From contig CAZXUI010000057.1 in assembly GCA_964643885.1 (NCBI GenBank), positions 1 to 30,653 of the forward strand: a stretch of 30,653 nt of DNA, read 5' to 3'. Below the pieces are notes generated by a model. The model worked only from the letters and a program-made list of their open reading frames with translations. It was not told the DNA's origin and did no database searches. The stretch comes from CAADGL01 sp964643885. GTDB taxonomy: Bacteria; Planctomycetota; Phycisphaerae; UBA1845; Fen-1342. Position numbers and translations under genes: made by a program. Shown piece after piece: positions 1 through 7,137 of this stretch (the stretch's first letter is position 1; each line of letters begins with the position of its first letter).

Positions 1-519
1 GCCGGGCGGGCCTACGGCACGCCCTACTACATCAGCCCCGAGCAGATCCGCGGCGAGGTCAATATCGACCACCGGGCCGACATCTACTCGCTCGGCGCGA
101 CCTTCTATCACATGGTCACCGGGCGCGTCCCGTTCGAGGCCCCGACGCCCTCGGCGGTCATGCACAAGCACCTCAAGGAGCCGCTCACGCCGCCGGACCA
201 CATCAACACGCGCCTGACGGCCGGCTGCGCCGCGGCGATCGAGATGATGATGGCCAAGAACCGAGACGAGCGCTACCCGAGCTGCAAGGAAGTCCTCCAG
301 GACCTGGACCTGCTGGCCCGCGGCCAGGTGCCGCACTACGCCCAGCAGAAGCTCGACCACGACGTCTTCGCCACGCTCGCCCGCGGGCAGGAGCAGCAGC
401 GCGAGCTGGCGGCCGCCTCGTACCGCGAGGGCACGGTTCCCACGGCGCTGGCGGTGATGCTCGGCGTCGCGCTGGCCGCCAGCATCCTCTTCAACATCTT
501 CCAGCTCGTTTCGCGCTGA
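1..519 (+). CDS. Ser/Thr protein kinase, C-terminal part (5' end outside window)
   Basis: The frame is open from base 1 and gives 172 residues. It opens in the activation segment (GTPYYISPEQ, the APE-type motif with SPEQ) and continues with the subdomain IX signature DIYSLGATFYHMVTG, in which the Asp stabilises the catalytic loop. This is the usual form of bacterial Hanks-type (PknB-like) Ser/Thr kinases. After the kinase lobe come a charged stretch and one hydrophobic segment near the C-terminus (ALAVMLGVALAASILFNIF), followed by only a few residues. The catalytic domain is therefore probably cytoplasmic and tethered by a C-terminal membrane anchor with no extracellular sensor domain. The ATP-binding and HRD catalytic regions lie upstream of the window. 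Substrates cannot be inferred. Confidence 0.93.
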   Translation, partial: AGRAYGTPYYISPEQIRGEVNIDHRADIYSLGATFYHMVTGRVPFEAPTPSAVMHKHLKEPLTPPDHINTRLTAGCAAAIEMMMAKNRDERYPSCKEVLQDLDLLARGQVPHYAQQKLDHDVFATLARGQEQQRELAAASYREGTVPTALAVMLGVALAASILFNIFQLVSR

Positions 520-608
520 TCGTGCCGCGTCGGGCGGGGCGGCCCCGCGGCTGGGCAGGCCGCAGCCGGCGCTCTATCATCTGCTGAAAGCGAAAGGAGA
601 GCGGCAGT

Positions 609-932
609 ATGGCGGCAAAGACGGTGATGTGCGCCAAGCTCGGGGAGGAGCTTCCCGCGATCGATCCAGACACGCCCGACGGCGAGCGGGCTCTGCGCGT
701 TGCACTGCTCATCGGCGGCCCGGAAGTCCGCAGACGCATCCAGGAGTTCGTCTCGGCCAAGGCCTGGGCGATGTGGACCGACACGATGCGGATGATCATG
801 AACGAGTTCCGCCTGGACCCGACCAGCGACGAGGCCAACAAGGTCCTGAAGCGCTACATGGAAGACTTCTTCTTCGGGACCGAGGCTGCGATCCCCAACT
901 ACGTGCCGCCGGAGCAGAAGGACAAGCAGTAG
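609..932 (+). CDS. YggX-like probable Fe(2+)-trafficking protein
   Basis: This small 107-residue protein resembles the YggX family, which is linked to iron trafficking and protection of Fe-S proteins from oxidative damage. Family hallmarks visible here are the single N-terminal Cys in VMCAKL, the helix FVSAKAWAMWTDTMRMIMNE that matches the family's 'SKEAWxxWxxxQTMLINE' core, and the tail MEDFFFG followed by PNYVPPEQK, matching 'MxxFLFG...GYxPE'. It is somewhat longer than the usual ~90 residues because of extra sequence before the helix. An AAAGGAG ribosome-binding site lies about 9 nt upstream of the ATG. It follows the kinase gene after 89 nt and converges on rdgB. The assignment rests on motif resemblance only. 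Confidence 0.78.
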   Translation: MAAKTVMCAKLGEELPAIDPDTPDGERALRVALLIGGPEVRRRIQEFVSAKAWAMWTDTMRMIMNEFRLDPTSDEANKVLKRYMEDFFFGTEAAIPNYVPPEQKDKQ

Positions 933-938
933 GGGGGG

Positions 939-957
939 TGCAGAGCGGAGCTTTGCA
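939..957. terminator. Possible bidirectional hairpin terminator
   Basis: TGCAGAGC and GCTTTGCA form an 8-bp stem with one G-U pair around a GGA loop. It lies between the convergent yggX-like and rdgB genes. There is no T-tract on either side, so it is a weak call. Confidence 0.3.
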
Positions 958-1006
958 CTACCGCGCCGGCAGCGGGCCGACCGGCAGGGCGCCGACCGGC
1001 CGGGGG

Positions 1007-1615
1007 TCACAGCGCCTCGCATCCGGCCCGGGCGGCGATCAATCGCAGCATTTCTCGCAGCGCCTGCCCGCGATGGCTGATCGCGTTCTTCTGCTCGCTG
1101 GGCAGCTCCGCCAGCGTGCGGCCGAGCTGCGGCACGAAGAAGTGCGGGTCGTAGCCGAAGCCGTTGGTGCCGCGGGGCTCGTCGACGATCCGCCCCTCCA
1201 CCGTGCCGCTCGTCTCCAGCACGATCCGCCCGCCCTCGCACAGCGCCATGCAGCAGCGGAACCGCGCTGAGCGGTGTCCCTCCGCCACGCCGCGCAGCAG
1301 CTCGATCAGCTTGCGGTTGTTGGCCGCGTCGTCACGCGGCTGGCCTGCGAAAACCGCCGAATCCACGCCCGGCCGGCCGCCGAGCGCGTCGACCTCGAGC
1401 CCCGAGTCATCCGCCAGCGCGGGCAGACCCGTGGCCGCGGAGTAATAGAGCGCCTTGGCCCGGGCGTTCTCGGCCAGCGTCGCCCCGTGCTCCGGCGCCT
1501 CGGCCACCGCGGGGAACTCGTCCAGACCGCGCCACGCCAGCCCGCTGCGGGCACTCAACTCGCGGATCTCGCGGATTTTGCCCGCGTTTCGCGTCGCCAG
1601 CAGCAAGGTCGCCAT
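1007..1615 (-). CDS. rdgB: dITP/XTP pyrophosphatase (HAM1/RdgB family)
   Basis: This protein hydrolyses non-canonical purine triphosphates (dITP, XTP, ITP) to monophosphates and so keeps them out of nucleic acids. The 202-residue length is normal. Family motifs are all present: N-terminal ATRNAGK (residues 7-13, phosphate binding), ADDSGLEVDALGG (68-80, with the acidic metal site), GFGYDPHF (152-159) and the C-terminal ISHRGQAL (179-186, base recognition). The ATG lies 4 nt after the stop of the lipoprotein gene, making it the last gene of the rph-lipoprotein-rdgB group. Pairing of rph with rdgB is common in bacteria, which supports both assignments. Confidence 0.96.
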   Translation of the reverse strand: MATLLLATRNAGKIREIRELSARSGLAWRGLDEFPAVAEAPEHGATLAENARAKALYYSAATGLPALADDSGLEVDALGGRPGVDSAVFAGQPRDDAANNRKLIELLRGVAEGHRSARFRCCMALCEGGRIVLETSGTVEGRIVDEPRGTNGFGYDPHFFVPQLGRTLAELPSEQKNAISHRGQALREMLRLIAARAGCEAL

Positions 1616-1619
1616 CCGC

Positions 1620-2510
1620 TCACCGCACCCGGCCGGAGAGCTGCGCCTCGGCCCAGGGCGTCAGAACCGGAAACGACGGCGCGGCCTCCTTCTCCGTTAC
1701 GTTGCCCGTTCCCGGGTCGCGCTGCACTTCGCGCATGCGGTGGCCGTTCTCCAGGTTGTTCGGAAAGCGCTTCTGCAACTCGAGCATGCGCGGATCGACG
1801 ATCCGGTTCGTGCTGGTGACGCGGCCCGTAAACGGATCACGCGATTCGTAGCGCTGAATCGCCTCCCGCGGAAACAGCCCGATGCAGACCGAGCTGCGGA
1901 CCGGTCCGTGATAGTAATACGCCTCCTCCCCCTGCTCGCGCAGCAGCTTGCAGTACTGCTCCGCCACCGTCTTGCGCTGCCGCATCTCCCCCACGTTGTA
2001 GAAGACGGCCACGTGCCACGACCACCAGCCTCGCTTGTTGCCGAGGTCCCAGTCCGGGTTCGCGGCCCGCGGCGTCGGCAACACCTCGATCGTCGCATGC
2101 AGAAACGGCCAGTCATACGCCTGACCGGAGCGCGCGTCCGCCGCCGGTAGCGAAAGCTGCCGGATCAGCTCCAGGTCCTTCATCGGATCCGGTCGAAAGC
2201 TCTCACGCCCTGCGCGCGCGTCGTAAACCCTGGTGTACCGACCGTAATAGACCGTGCTCGCGTCGTCGTCGTGAATTACCTGAACCAGGTTCGGCTTGAG
2301 GCCCGAAACGCCCCGCAGCAACTCCTGGGCGCGCGTCGCCGTCTGCATCCGGTCCGGCCCCGCCAGCGTCAGGCAGCGGATCGCATAGATGTCCTCCGGC
2401 TCGCTGGGCGAACCCAGTCGCATCGCGCCTCCGCCCGCCTCGCAGCCGATCAACAGCGCCGCCGCCACAAACGCGCCGATCATTGTCAATCGACCCACCC
2501 TCCGGCTCAT
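1620..2510 (-). CDS. Predicted lipoprotein of unknown function
   Basis: This 296-residue protein has a short basic N-terminus, a hydrophobic stretch and the lipobox LIGC with the lipidated cysteine at residue 23, so it is expected to be a lipoprotein on the outer face of a membrane. I do not recognise the rest. Two segments have a similar plan: residues ~57-95 (an amphipathic helix, then QVIHDDDASTVYYGRY) and a later one (AEQYCKLLREQGEEAYYYHGP...SVCIGLFPREAI). Both recall the helix-strand pattern of SPOR-like peptidoglycan-binding domains, but this is a weak structural guess. Its ATG overlaps the rph stop by 4 nt (ATGA), implying translational coupling, and rdgB follows after 4 nt. Being placed between two nucleotide/RNA enzymes is unexpected for an envelope protein. 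Confidence 0.85.
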   Translation of the reverse strand: MSRRVGRLTMIGAFVAAALLIGCEAGGGAMRLGSPSEPEDIYAIRCLTLAGPDRMQTATRAQELLRGVSGLKPNLVQVIHDDDASTVYYGRYTRVYDARAGRESFRPDPMKDLELIRQLSLPAADARSGQAYDWPFLHATIEVLPTPRAANPDWDLGNKRGWWSWHVAVFYNVGEMRQRKTVAEQYCKLLREQGEEAYYYHGPVRSSVCIGLFPREAIQRYESRDPFTGRVTSTNRIVDPRMLELQKRFPNNLENGHRMREVQRDPGTGNVTEKEAAPSFPVLTPWAEAQLSGRVR

Positions 2511-3232
2511 GCCGCACCGCTTCCGTCGCCCAGCGCCTGCCGCTGAAGCGCAAAGAGCTGCTCGATTCCCTGCCGCCCCAGCCGCGTCAACGCCTCCAGC
2601 TCCGGGTCGCCGAACGTTCCCCGCTCACCCGTCGCCTGAACCTCGATCCACTCCCCGCGCGTGGTCCGGACCAGGTTGCAGTCCACCTCGGCCGCCGAAT
2701 CCTCCTCGTAGTCCAGGTCCAGCAGAAGCCTTCCGCCGAGGATCCCGACACTCACCGCCGCCACACCGGCCACGAGAACCGACTCTTCCCACAGCCCTCG
2801 CTGCCGCCCCTCGCGCAGTGCGTCGCACAGCGCCACGTAGCCCCCGCTGATCGCCGCCGTCCGTGTCCCCCCGTCCGCCTGAAGCACTTCGCAATCCACG
2901 AAGATCGTCCGCGGACCCAGCCGCGCCAGGTCCACCGCCGCTCGCAGCGAACGGCCGATCAGCCGCTGGATCTCCTGCGTCCGGCCGTCGATCCGCATCC
3001 GTTCGCGGGGCCGCCGCGGCCGCGTCGAGCCCGGCAGCATCTCGTACTCGCCCGTCAGCCAGCCATGCCCGCTCGCCTCGCGCCACGGCGGCACGCCCTC
3101 TTCGATGCTGGCCGTGCAGAGCACGAGCGTGCGGCCGAAGCGCGTCAGCACCGAGCCGGCCGCGGTTTGCGTAAATCCGCGCCTGAACTCCACCGGGCGG
3201 AGCTTATCGTCACGTCGTCCGTCGGCTCGCAT
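2507..3232 (-). CDS. rph: Ribonuclease PH
   Basis: RNase PH is a phosphorolytic 3'-5' exoribonuclease that trims the 3' ends of tRNA precursors. Translation from the ATG at 3232 gives MRADGRRDDKLRPV, the canonical family N-terminus, and about 241 residues, matching the usual ~240. An in-frame ATG 12 codons upstream would add a non-homologous tail. Clear motifs are GWLTGEYEMLPGST, the Arg-rich loop after it, GRTQEIQRLIGRSLRA, and DCEVLQADGGTRTAAISGG (phosphate and active-site region). The 3' end overlaps the lipoprotein start by 4 nt. About 100 nt separate it from the upstream peptidase gene on the same strand, so it may have its own promoter or be read through. Confidence 0.96.
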   Translation of the reverse strand: MRADGRRDDKLRPVEFRRGFTQTAAGSVLTRFGRTLVLCTASIEEGVPPWREASGHGWLTGEYEMLPGSTRPRRPRERMRIDGRTQEIQRLIGRSLRAAVDLARLGPRTIFVDCEVLQADGGTRTAAISGGYVALCDALREGRQRGLWEESVLVAGVAAVSVGILGGRLLLDLDYEEDSAAEVDCNLVRTTRGEWIEVQATGERGTFGDPELEALTRLGRQGIEQLFALQRQALGDGSGAA

Positions 3233-3334
3233 GCTGCGATTCGTAGCACGAGCAGGGGGGGACCGCAATCCCGCCCCCGCGCAGCCCCGAGCCCGGTCCC
3301 CTATGCTCCCGCCGCGAACCGGCCAGGCCCGTGC

Positions 3335-5680
3335 TTAATCCCCCGCGTGCTCGGCCGCCGCCTCCGCGCTTCGCTCCGCGGAGCGCCGCAGCAGCGCCGT
3401 CGCCCGCGCAACGTGCTGCGTCGCCGTGTGAAGCTGCCCCGCCAGCACCTGCGCCTCGGCCGCGGCGGCCGCCGCGTCGCCACGATCGATCGCCCGCCGC
3501 AGGTGCGGCAGCCATTGCAACCCGTAGCCGGACCCGGGCTCGATGCCGTAGACCAGGTTGCGCTCGAAATAAGCCGCTGGATCCGCGGTCTCGGCCCCCG
3601 TGGCCGCGCCGACCGCTCCCTCCGGTTCGTCCGGCCGCGTCAGGCTCAGTTCCGCGTCCCGCAGCAACCCGTTGAAGACGCCGACCGTGGCCTGCTCGAC
3701 CTTGTCCCAGTCGATCGCCCGCCGCAGCTCGACCAGCTTCTCGGCCTCCGTTGCGAACTGCTGCGCGGCCGCGCGCACAGCCGCCAGCGCGGCGCTGCGC
3801 GCGCCGATCGCTTCGCCGTCCGCCAGCTCCGTCTCCAGCTCGTCCAGGCGCGTCACGATTTGCCGCCCCACATGCCCCAGATCGTGCGGCAGCGCATCGG
3901 CGTTCGCCAGGCGCAGCATCAGCACGGCCGTCAGCATCGCGTTCGCCCGGTGCCGCCGATAGCCCGGGTCGCCGAAGCGCTCCATCCATTGCGGCGTGTC
4001 ATAGAGCGAGTGATAGATTCCCTGCCGCCCGCCGAAGCCGTGCGCCGTGACCGGAATGCCCAGGTAGAGCGAGAACGGGGCGTGATCCGACCCACCCCCG
4101 GGTGTTCCGAGCTCGATCTCCGCCGGCCGCTCGCCGCGCCACACGTCGTAGATCGTCTTCTCGGGCTGGTCCGGATGCGGAACGGCCCGCGTCGCCTCGC
4201 GCACGAACGCCGCCAGCGACGGGCTCGCCGACGCGCCGAAGCTCGGCCCCGTCGCGACCATGTCCTGGTTGATATAGGCGATCGCCCGCGCCTCCAGCTC
4301 GCTGCGAAACTGCTCCGCCCACTCGGCCGAGCCGATGATGCCCCATTCCTCTGCGTCCCAGGTCGCGAAGATGATCGTCCGCCGCGGCCGGTAGCCGGCC
4401 TTGGCCAGCTCCGCGCAGATGCGCGCCGCCTCCAGCACGCTCGCGCAGCCGGAGACGTTGTCGGCCGCGCCGCAGCACCAGGCGTCGCGATGGGCCCCGG
4501 CGATCACCCATTCATTGGGAAACTCGCTGCCCGTGATGCGCCCGAACGTGTTCCAGATCCGCCGCGTGCCGCCGTCATCCTCGACCTTCACGCGCAGCTT
4601 CACCGGCCCCGGCCCGAGGTGATAGCGCAGCGGAAGCGCCCCCTGCCACTCCTGAGGCACCTCCTCACCCCCCAGCCCCGCCAGAAGCTCGCGCGCGATC
4701 GCGTGCCCGATCGGCAGGCTCGGAATCCGCACCAGGAACGGCGAATCCTCCGGTGCCAGCCGTCCCATACCCGGCAGCGATGGAAATCCCGGCGTCGTCG
4801 GATCGCCCGGCGGCCCGACCTTTACGCTGCCGTGCTGGACGCTCGATTCGGCCCGCATCGGCCCGGCCGGATAGGGCGTGCCGCGAAAGTACCCGTCGTC
4901 CATCGGATCGCTGAAGAGCAGACACGCCACCGCGCCGCGCTGCTGCACATTCAGCACCTTGTAGCCGCGATAGAGCCGCCCATAGCGGGCGATCGCAATC
5001 CGCCCCTCCAGGCGCACTCCGAGCTGCTCGAGCCGGTCCAGGTCTTCCGGCCGCGCGTAGTTCACATACACCAGCTCGCCCGTCACGTCCCCCGTGCCGC
5101 TGTAGCCGTGGACCGTGCCGAGCGGCACCGGCCGCAGCGAATAGTCGTCGTCGCGCAGCGGCGGCTCGCGCACGTCGAAGCGCTTCGGCTCCGGTTCCAC
5201 CCGCTCCAGCACCGGCGTCGCCGGGAACGGCAGGTACACCTCATACTCGGCCAGGCTTGGCTGAAGCCCCCAGCCCGTCATCGTCTCGATCACGAAATCG
5301 CGCGTGCGGGCCTGCTGCGTCGTGCCCGCGATGTGCGGCCGTTCGCCCAGCGTCCGCGCCACCTTGCGGATTTCCGCCGCGTCGGCCAGTTCGACGATTC
5401 TCTGCTCGATCAGGAGCTGGCGTTGCCGCCAATGCGTGCGGAAGCCGGCCAGCCCGGCGTCCGCCGGCAGGCTGTCGGCCGCGCCTTGCGACGCCGGTTG
5501 TGTCGCGGCTGCCGCCGTGCTCGGCGCATTCTGCGGGGCGGGGTCCGTTGGGCTTTGCTCGGCCGGGCCGGCCGGGGCGGCCGGAATGAGGGTCGTGCCG
5601 AGAATCACGCCCACGAGCGTTCGCCAGGTCGCGGCGAGCGCCGCCGGCTTGCGGATCGGATGCGGCGAGTGAGTGCCCAC
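3335..5680 (-). CDS. Secreted M28 zinc metallopeptidase, glutamate carboxypeptidase II type
   Basis: This 781-residue protein has a hydrophobic N-terminal segment (LVGVILGTTLIPAAPAG), then an Ala/Pro/Gln-rich linker, a PA (protease-associated) domain at about 185-340, the M28 catalytic domain at about 370-600 and a helical C-terminal domain of the transferrin-receptor-like dimerisation type. Ligands of the two-zinc site align with glutamate carboxypeptidase II: His397 (GAHRD), Asp407 (GAADN), catalytic Glu444 and ligand Glu445 (WDAEEWG), Asp473 (INQDM) and His557 (YHSLYDT). Spacing is the same up to Asp473. It probably removes C-terminal acidic residues from peptides outside the cytoplasm; exact specificity cannot be read from sequence. 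The start is a GTG, 8 nt after the cyclophilin stop, so it is probably co-transcribed. Confidence 0.94.
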   Translation of the reverse strand: MGTHSPHPIRKPAALAATWRTLVGVILGTTLIPAAPAGPAEQSPTDPAPQNAPSTAAAATQPASQGAADSLPADAGLAGFRTHWRQRQLLIEQRIVELADAAEIRKVARTLGERPHIAGTTQQARTRDFVIETMTGWGLQPSLAEYEVYLPFPATPVLERVEPEPKRFDVREPPLRDDDYSLRPVPLGTVHGYSGTGDVTGELVYVNYARPEDLDRLEQLGVRLEGRIAIARYGRLYRGYKVLNVQQRGAVACLLFSDPMDDGYFRGTPYPAGPMRAESSVQHGSVKVGPPGDPTTPGFPSLPGMGRLAPEDSPFLVRIPSLPIGHAIARELLAGLGGEEVPQEWQGALPLRYHLGPGPVKLRVKVEDDGGTRRIWNTFGRITGSEFPNEWVIAGAHRDAWCCGAADNVSGCASVLEAARICAELAKAGYRPRRTIIFATWDAEEWGIIGSAEWAEQFRSELEARAIAYINQDMVATGPSFGASASPSLAAFVREATRAVPHPDQPEKTIYDVWRGERPAEIELGTPGGGSDHAPFSLYLGIPVTAHGFGGRQGIYHSLYDTPQWMERFGDPGYRRHRANAMLTAVLMLRLANADALPHDLGHVGRQIVTRLDELETELADGEAIGARSAALAAVRAAAQQFATEAEKLVELRRAIDWDKVEQATVGVFNGLLRDAELSLTRPDEPEGAVGAATGAETADPAAYFERNLVYGIEPGSGYGLQWLPHLRRAIDRGDAAAAAAEAQVLAGQLHTATQHVARATALLRRSAERSAEAAAEHAGD

Positions 5681-5688
5681 GCGCCGGA

Positions 5689-6228
5689 CTACTTTCCGAC
5701 TCGCCGCATGCGGCGAATCACCGGCGGGTCGACCGGCATCGACGCCTCGCCCATCTTGGGATTGAATTTCGTCTCCACGTCCTTGACGCGGTCGATCAGC
5801 TCCATCCCCTCAACGACGCAGCCGAACGCGCAATACCCCCATCCATCGCTGCCGGGATGATCGAGGAAGGCGTTGTCCGCCACGTTGATGAAGAACTGCG
5901 ACGTGGCCGAGTGCGGGTCGCTCGTCCGCGCCATCGCGATCGTGCCGCGCTCGTTCTTGCGTCCCTTGGCGGCCTCGTTCTCGACCGGCGGGTGCGCCCC
6001 CTGATCCTTGCTCTGCCCGCCGGCGGCATATCCGCCGCCCTGGACCATGAAGGTCGGGATGACGCGGTGGAAGATCGTCGAATCGAAGAACCCCTCATCC
6101 ACGTAGCGCAGAAAGTTCTCCACCGTCTTCGGGCACTTGTCCGCGTCCAGCTCCAGCACCGCCCGGCCCCAGCTTTCGCCGGCCGTCCCGATCTCCATTT
6201 CGATCTTCACGGTATTCATTCGCTCCAT
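5689..6228 (-). CDS. Cyclophilin-type peptidyl-prolyl cis-trans isomerase
   Basis: This enzyme catalyses cis-trans isomerisation of Xaa-Pro bonds. The motifs FHRVIPTFMVQGGG (catalytic Arg and Gln) and TSQFFINVADNAFLDH (active-site Phe) are intact, and WGYCAFGCVVEGMELID matches the end of the fold. No signal peptide is seen, so it is probably cytoplasmic (PpiB-like). The ATG at 6228 lies one nucleotide after the thioesterase stop; an alternative ATG at 6219 has a GGAG 3 nt upstream. A longer in-frame extension to 6291 would overlap the thioesterase and lacks homology. The protein is about 179 residues from 6228 and belongs to the tightly packed minus-strand run. Confidence 0.95.
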   Translation of the reverse strand: MERMNTVKIEMEIGTAGESWGRAVLELDADKCPKTVENFLRYVDEGFFDSTIFHRVIPTFMVQGGGYAAGGQSKDQGAHPPVENEAAKGRKNERGTIAMARTSDPHSATSQFFINVADNAFLDHPGSDGWGYCAFGCVVEGMELIDRVKDVETKFNPKMGEASMPVDPPVIRRMRRVGK

Positions 6229-6229
6229 C

Positions 6230-6676
6230 TCACGCTGAGGGTCTCCCCGGTTCGCCCGTCTCCACGGGGCCGTTGCCGCACAGCCGCTCATACCAGGCGT
6301 CGGGCAGCCGCGTCGGCTGGCCGGTCCGGTCGATCAGCACCAGCGTCGATTCCGCTTCGGCCAGCAGCCGCCCGTCGCGACGCAGCTCGTAGGCGTGATC
6401 GACCCGCACCGGCGAGAGCCGGGTCGTGCGGGTCGTCAGCTCGAGCAGGTCATCGTAGCGGGCCGGCGCCCGATACCGGCAAGACAACCGTGCCACCACG
6501 TAGAACAGCCCCTGCTCCTCGAAATCGCGATAGCGCAGCCCGTTGATCCGCAGCAGCTCGGTCCGCCCCATCTCGAAATAGACCAGGTAGCGGGCATGGT
6601 GCAGGTAACCCATCGCGTCCACTTCCGCGTATCGGACGCGAATCTCCAGCGAGCAGCTTGCGATCGGCTCACTCAT
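6230..6676 (-). CDS. Acyl-CoA thioesterase, YbgC/4-hydroxybenzoyl-CoA type hotdog fold
   Basis: This 148-residue single-domain hotdog protein has the family active-site segment RVRYAEVDAMGYLHHARYL, with the nucleophilic or general-base Asp20 and His27 in the spacing of YbgC. The following FEMGRTELLR helix and the late strand (STLVLIDRTGQP) are also typical. It should hydrolyse short or aromatic acyl-CoA or acyl-ACP thioesters in the cytoplasm; the substrate is unknown. The ATG at 6676 was chosen because homology begins at once (EIRVRYAEVD). It lies 17 nt after the CDGSH gene and ends 1 nt before the cyclophilin ATG, so the three are likely one transcript. Confidence 0.93.
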   Translation of the reverse strand: MSEPIASCSLEIRVRYAEVDAMGYLHHARYLVYFEMGRTELLRINGLRYRDFEEQGLFYVVARLSCRYRAPARYDDLLELTTRTTRLSPVRVDHAYELRRDGRLLAEAESTLVLIDRTGQPTRLPDAWYERLCGNGPVETGEPGRPSA

Positions 6677-6693
6677 CCGCCCGCGGCCGCCCG

Positions 6694-6948
6694 CTATGCC
6701 TGGCCCGCCCGCAGGCTCTTGTGCGTCCCGTCGCACCACGGCAGATTGCCGCTGGCGTGACACTGGCAGACCGCCTTCCTGCCCGGCTCGCTCAGCTCGC
6801 AGACGATCGGGCTGCAACCCGTCTGCATGCGGGCGTGCGACCCGTCGCAGTAGGGCAGATTCTCCGACCAGCCGCACTGGCAATAGGCCTTCTCGCCGGC
6901 AGTCTCCTCCAGCACGATCGGTCCGAGACTGCGCTTCGGCTCCGCCAT
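6694..6948 (-). CDS. Tandem CDGSH iron-sulfur protein
   Basis: This 84-residue protein is built from two CDGSH (mitoNEET-type) zinc-finger-like motifs. Each supplies the 3Cys-1His set that binds a [2Fe-2S] cluster: Cys23, Cys25, Cys34 and His38 (CQCGWSENLPYCDGSH), then Cys61, Cys63, Cys72 and His76 (CQCHASGNLPWCDGTH, with Thr replacing Ser). Two motifs in one short chain match the bacterial and mitochondrial-inner (Miner2-like) subtype. There is no transmembrane segment, so it is probably a soluble cytoplasmic redox or cluster-transfer protein. It is the first gene of the minus-strand run and is divergent from the OPT transporter. Function beyond Fe-S binding is not established by the sequence. 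Confidence 0.95.
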   Translation of the reverse strand: MAEPKRSLGPIVLEETAGEKAYCQCGWSENLPYCDGSHARMQTGCSPIVCELSEPGRKAVCQCHASGNLPWCDGTHKSLRAGQA

Positions 6949-7054
6949 GGCGCCCCTTCCTTTCGCGTAATGCTCACATGACCGGACTGCTCCGCGAGCA
7001 GCGCAGTTTATGCCGCCCTCGCACCGCCTTCAACGCGGCCGCCCCGCCCGTCGG

Positions 7055-7082
7055 TTGACGCACGCAAGCCGCCCGTCATACC
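7055..7082 (+). promoter_or_regulatory. Possible sigma70-type promoter for the OPT gene
   Basis: TTGACG at 7055 (5/6 to the -35 consensus) is followed after 16 nt by CATACC at 7077 (3/6 to the -10). It lies in the 189-bp space between the divergent CDGSH and OPT genes. The rest of this interval shows nothing else definite. Confidence 0.3.
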
Positions 7083-7137
7083 ATCGCCGCTCTGAAACGC
7101 GGTGCAACGGGCCGCTGCGTATCGCTGATTCAATACC

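Noticed and set aside
2483..5860. Very long open frame on the + strand (over 1,100 codons)
   Set aside because: It is antisense to RNase PH and the M28 peptidase, both with clear motifs. Its product is Arg/Pro/His-rich without domains, the usual by-product of high GC on the opposite strand.
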